A stretch of DNA of 64,000 bases from Ulota crispa (lineage: Eukaryota > Streptophyta > Bryopsida > Orthotrichales > Orthotrichaceae), in contig OY987243.1 in the NCBI GenBank assembly GCA_963920765.1, forward strand, positions 372,001 through 436,000, read 5' to 3'. The position numbers were made by a program, and so were the translations under genes. The notes below the pieces were generated by a model that was not told the DNA's origin, did not search any database, and worked only from the letters and a program-made list of their open reading frames with translations. Of this stretch, positions 60,561 through 64,000 are shown in pieces; position 1 is the first letter of the stretch; each line of letters starts with the position of its first letter.

Positions 60561-61088
60561 GAGCTAACTAGCACCTGAATCTAGGTACCATGATGAGGAA
60601 AAACCTAAGTTGTCACACATGGCGGAAAAGAGGGCAGCTAGAGTGTCAGCAGAAAGGGCATTATTAGTTTGACTATGCCCATTCTTACCTTGGTCTCGCT
60701 TTTTCTTTTGACAATCAAGTGCTTTATGCCCTAGGATGTCACAATAATGACAAATGATAGTTGGTCGAGTAGAGGAGGTGGCATATTGGTAAGTAGATTT
60801 TTGTCTTGGCCAACTCTTCCCACTGGTCCTAAACTGTGAGCAAAAGTTCTATTTATTATTTCTCGGAAATTGTCTAGTTGAGAAGAATTTGTTTGGAGAT
60901 GGTTTAATAAACTTTCCCTAGATGTAAAAAGCGGTAGATTTGGATATCTCAAGCTTGGAAAGATTGATGGAACTTTGTTGTAGGATGTTTGATAACAAAG
61001 TCGGAAATGTGAGATTGGCAATACCACCTTGCATGGTTATAAAGGCGCTCCAAGAATATGGTAAGGCGCCAAGCAGCAAATTAACTTG
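60561..61088 (-). pseudogene. Copia nucleocapsid region with CCHC knuckle (remnant)
   Basis: The minus-strand frame near 60710-60760 reads CHYCDILGHKALDC, a complete CX2CX4HX4C knuckle, followed by a Lys-rich stretch and, at about 60575, WYLDSGAS. The adjoining gag C-terminal part is in another frame (60731-61027), so a frameshift lies near 60770. Confidence 0.8.
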
Positions 61089-61545
61089 CTAATTGTCTAT
61101 GAAAGTACATTCAGCAATTGCAGCTTCGTGAAGAAGTAGCTGCCATGTCTCTAAGAAGGACATGGTGTTGTCCAAATCAAACATAATTAAGCGGCAGAGT
61201 TGCTTATGCAAATTTACTTGTGATGCTTTATTAGATTTCTCGTAAAGTTGTTTTAAACAATCCCAAACTTGCTTAGAAGTTGTGAGAGACCGTAAAGAGA
61301 GTAACTGTTTTTTGTTGCAATGGAGCAAAAAGCTCCAAGCAGGCCTGGACATCACGTAGTTTCCAGGCTCTTAAACCTGCTACGTCACTTTTAGCAGGAG
61401 CTGCATCACTGCTATCCACAACGCCCCATATTTCAGAGCAAATGAGTAATAGTTTGAGTTTCATACTCCAAGTCGCATAGTTATCTGCGCTTAGAGGTGG
61501 AATTGAATAAGCTAGATGAGCTAAATTTAATCTGACATTGGCCAT
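61089..61545 (-). pseudogene. Copia gag N-terminal part (remnant)
   Basis: It begins at ATG 61545. The first frame has LSADNYATWSMKLKLLL and IWGVVDSSD. It slips near 61300-61340 into another frame carrying TSKQVWDCLKQLYE, QVNLHKQL and a UBN2/gag-type helix region, then a stop at 61089. The frames overlap, so the change is a frameshift. Confidence 0.85.
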
Positions 61546-61851
61546 GTTCTTATGATTGCTTAAAGCTCTTGATGAGCGGATGGTGGAGGAATCGTGAGAC
61601 TTCCTAAGTCAGCAAAGAAATGGGGGCTTAGTCCATTGAATTGAGGCTCATCAATGAGATCCTCTAAAAGAGCTGGTTCTACTTGAGGAATAGGGAGTTG
61701 AAAGTTTGCATTGAGAAATCTTAAGTGATTTTCAGCTTCTTCTTGTTCCTCTTCGACTATAAAAGGTCAAAAACATCTTTGCTAAAGCAATCAGCTCTAG
61801 GAAGGGACACAAAACACATGATGGAAAATTAATAAAACTTAAAGATCATGC

Positions 61852-61863
61852 GCTCTAATACCA
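61852..61863 (-). promoter_or_regulatory. Primer-binding site (initiator Met tRNA type)
   Basis: The minus strand reads TGGTATTAGAGC directly after the 5' LTR. This matches the usual plant copia site complementary to the 3' end of initiator Met tRNA, apart from one base. Confidence 0.85.
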
Positions 61864-62064
61864 TGTTATGTGCATGAAAGCAACACTACGACAGAAAGAT
61901 CAAGTAGTGTGAGATGTATTGAATAATGAATACAAGTGAAAGCCTTCTAAGAAGGGTGGAGACACTGCTTCATATAACAAAGCGGTGTGATTGTTCATAG
62001 TATGACTAGGTGTAACTATTCATAGTATAATTGTATAGTCTAAGGTAAACTATTTAGTCTAACA
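61864..62064 (-). repeat. 5' LTR of the copia element
   Basis: 201 bp, about 97% identical to the LTR at 56736-56936, directly followed on the plus strand by ACTTG. Confidence 0.95.
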
Positions 62065-62107
62065 ACTTGGTGGGTAAATAGTTGTTGGTTATAAGTATCA
62101 TGCACTA

Positions 62108-62359
62108 AGGTAGACACACCATTCTCCGACCCCTCCCCAATTCCGCACCTTACTTTTGAGGACTTTTCTACCCACTGTTGAATCCAAAGTGGAGCAGTGA
62201 ATGCCTTTTCCACAAGCAAATTCTGCCACATGTCAAGTGCTAAGCTACTTTGATGGTTGGGATTGGGACCCTCAAATGCCATTATAGGAACACATCCAAA
62301 CAGTTTCAAGGGTAGTCTAGAGTTGCTAATAGGGACCCTATGAGTTGCAACTTTGCCTT
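62108..62359. other. Gene-free spacer
   Basis: No exon is recognised. The minus-strand ORF reaching 62309 overlaps the LTR and MITE end. Confidence 0.45.
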
Positions 62360-62590
62360 TTAACCCTTAAAGGACCATAGGGCATAGTATATACGCTGCC
62401 ATATAATCAATATTTGCTACTAGTAAGAAGTTTTAATTTGGGATCTCAAGTAGCTCACTAGAACTGTTTTGATCTATTCTCCAACTTTGTTGATCTCAAA
62501 TGTAGTAGAGGTGTGAATCCATTCCAAATACAAGAAAAATACCCTGTATTGTATTGATTGCAGCAACACGCTTAATCCTTAAGGGGTTAA
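62360..62590. mobile_element. 231-bp TTAA MITE
   Basis: The left end TTAACCCTTAAAGGACC pairs with the inverted right end TTAACCCCTTAAGGATT. Non-coding. Confidence 0.6.
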
Positions 62591-62872
62591 TATAAAATGA
62601 TATACAGTACTTTTTCCACAAAAATTACGTTCCACTACAGCTTGTTGAAAGGCTAACCGAGCTGATATTTTTCTTGAATTTTCCGAGAGCTTGGGGTACC
62701 CCAAACCTTAAAGTCGGTTATGGGTCGTCTACCTTATACAAACAACATAACTTACAAGGTTAAAATAGGGTGCCTTCACTTTTAAGTTTTGGCTAACCAT
62801 GATTTTGAGGGTCAAAAATGTACTGATACCCTTCTAAAATAAAAAGTTTCTAATCACCTATGATCGTTCAAC

Positions 62873-63103
62873 CAGTATTGGGGAGTTTTTTGAGCTCCAC
62901 CAGCAACTGTCTGTTATTTCCCATAATCAACTAGACTTCTATGTACTTCCTCTGGAAATTGCTTATGTTTATACTATGATTAGATTTGTTTTTGAAAATA
63001 TGCCCGGCTTTTGTCCTGTAGTTTCAAAAGTTAACAGATTTTATTTATTTTTTGGTTTTCATTAGCTAGCAGTATGTTAACTGCTGGTTCTCCCCGAGCA
63101 TCG
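62873..63103. mobile_element. hAT-like MITE, diverged copy
   Basis: The ends CAGTATTGGGGAG and (inverted) CGATGCTCGGGGAGAACCAG resemble those of 48069-48318. The flanking octamers CGTTCAAC and GGTTCAGC agree at six of eight positions, so the duplication is decayed. Confidence 0.5.
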
Positions 63104-63336
63104 GGTTCAGCAATAGAATCAAACAATCAGGGCGATAATAGTTAGATCAGCGCAGCACTAGTGAAAAAAGGATGATCTTCATTCGTGCGACCTAACCAAA
63201 TCTCTCGTGCACGTGTTGACGATGGAACCAGTGCACTCCTGATTCATAGAAATCAACAAATTTTGACATTGTCTGCCACCATAGAATAAATAAATAAATT
63301 GTTGTAAATAAATGGAATGAAGCATATGCAACGGTG
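63104..63336. other. Probable 3' flank/3' untranslated region of PDX2
   Basis: It lies directly downstream of the PDX2 stop on the minus strand. No other feature is recognised. Confidence 0.4.
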
Positions 63337-63933
63337 TTATTGTAATTCAAGACTAAGAAAACTGGCTTCTTTGAAGACCGGCAGGTCTCCGACCTGGCTC
63401 AAAACTTGCGGCAGGTCAGCCTTCTTGGCAACCAGCCCCTGTGAGCCTGGAACTTGGGCAGCCTCCTCTCCGCTATTAATCATCTTCATGAAAAAGCTGT
63501 GCCTGTAAAGGATGCAAAGCGGCCTCATTCTTGTTAACCAAGACATGAACTACCATACCCCATGGACTGTGAAACATTAACAAAGACAGATTTTCTGATC
63601 AAGCGACTTTGGGCTGGTTAGAAACCTAAAATCTTGCATATTTTAATAATGTCTTTCTATTGAACAGCGAATGTAGAAGGATCATACCACCGTAAGTCCG
63701 AGGTTAGCTCCGGATGAAACGCAGTTGCTAGCATGTTTTTCTGCTTCACAGCCACAATAACCTTTTCATTGCCACCTCCGTCCTGTACGCATACAGACCA
63801 CAACAGACGCTTCCATTACAAAAGAAGCACTTGAAAAATTGTGAGACTGCACTATCTGGACTTCATGGCGAAATTCAGAAGTAACACAAGATGGCGCAGT
63901 CACGGATGTGGGCTCCCCATCCATACCCCCCAT
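63337..63933 (-). CDS. PDX2: Pyridoxal 5'-phosphate synthase glutaminase subunit PDX2, 3' exons only
   Basis: PDX2 is a class I glutamine amidotransferase that hydrolyses glutamine and passes ammonia to PDX1 in vitamin B6 synthesis. Two exons are secure: 63688-63782 (acceptor acag, donor gtatga) encodes [16 protein letters not shown] and [15 protein letters not shown], and 63337-63502 encodes [13 protein letters not shown] and a tail ending in LSLELQ, stop TAA 63337-63339. FHPEL carries the His and Glu of the Cys-His-Glu triad. The Trp codon is split TG|G across the intron and the phases fit. A third exon, 63820-63933 (donor gtaatg; peptide [20 protein letters not shown]), is tentative and poorly conserved. 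The nucleophile Cys and the N-terminal two thirds lie beyond the right edge of the window. The C-terminal tail (after about MKMI) differs from the angiosperm form I remember, as usual for this variable tail. Confidence 0.88.
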
Positions 63934-64000
63934 CTGCATGGATGGAGGACGGCGCCTAGAGGCCTCCAATTAGTACTTTCAACAAACTTGCTAAACCCAC

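Larger units (their letters stand above)
56736..62064 (-). mobile_element. Full-length, inactive Ty1/copia LTR retrotransposon
   Basis: The element is 5329 bp, bounded by two 201-bp LTRs and flanked by a perfect 5-bp duplication ACTTG (56731-56735 and 62065-62069). It has a primer-binding site, a polypurine tract and, in copia order on the minus strand, gag, CCHC knuckle, protease, integrase, reverse transcriptase and RNase H. Every coding part is broken by stops or frameshifts, and a MITE interrupts pol. The LTRs differ at six positions, so the insertion is not very old. It cannot code for its own movement. Confidence 0.95.
56553..62107. mobile_element. Older MITE split by the copia insertion
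   Basis: The left end (56553, ATACGGTGCATGACACTT then ATAACTAAAAACTC) pairs with the inverted right end just beyond the retrotransposon (62107, TAGTGCATGATACTTATAACC). Removing the copia element and one ACTTG leaves about 221 bp, close to the 205-bp uninterrupted relative at 9394-9598. Confidence 0.6.

Noticed and set aside
1..64000. CRISPR arrays, rRNA, tRNA genes, bacterial operons
   Set aside because: No regularly spaced direct repeats, no ribosomal RNA stretches and no tRNA B-box-like GGTTCGAATCC with a matching cloverleaf were found by eye.

Overview
This is a stretch of nuclear land-plant DNA. It is AT-rich and mostly non-coding, with two recognisable plant genes whose GT-AG introns can be followed exon by exon, a plant-type Ty1/copia retrotransposon, and MITEs of CACTA, hAT, pogo and PIF/Harbinger type. 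I cannot name the species. The many TTAA-flanked (piggyBac-like) miniature elements are unlike what I know from flowering plants, so a non-seed plant (moss, liverwort, hornwort, lycophyte or fern) is a guess only.

Layout. 1-11000: AT-rich, no supported gene, a few MITEs and a 20-bp palindrome. 11193-11924 (+): a GC-rich gene for a small plant-specific protein of unknown function, interrupted by an in-frame TAG. 14323-18581 (-): a complete ten-exon inositol-tetrakisphosphate 1-kinase (ITPK) gene, with a CpG-rich upstream region to about 20.4 kb. 21.3-24.1 kb: a tandem series of fold-back repeats. 25-43 kb: dense miniature transposons, one clean but unrecognised exon (32551-32757), an unrecognised ORF (28464-28859, -) and a broken glyoxalase/VOC-like coding remnant (43219-43564, -). 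43.7-55.5 kb: more MITEs, including nested ones. 56736-62064 (-): a full-length but inactive copia element with both LTRs and a perfect target duplication, itself inside an older MITE and carrying a younger MITE. 63337-63933 (-): the 3' exons of PDX2, the glutaminase subunit of vitamin B6 synthase; the gene runs off the right edge.

The most interesting signal is a family of about 15 elements bounded by TTAACCCCTAAA...TTTAGGGGTTAA. The TTAA is the duplicated target site. This is proved inside the window: one element (53609-55099) sits in a repeat whose relatives at 29809-29812 and 33573-33576 have the uninterrupted single TTAA. Several copies carry a short palindrome just inside the terminal repeat, several are nested or share one TTAA with a neighbour, and one contains a 200-N assembly gap at its hairpin centre. 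I found no transposase for them here.

The genes are unrelated housekeeping or metabolic loci (inositol phosphate kinase, vitamin B6 synthesis) scattered among transposon-filled DNA. There is no operon, CRISPR array, rRNA or recognised tRNA.
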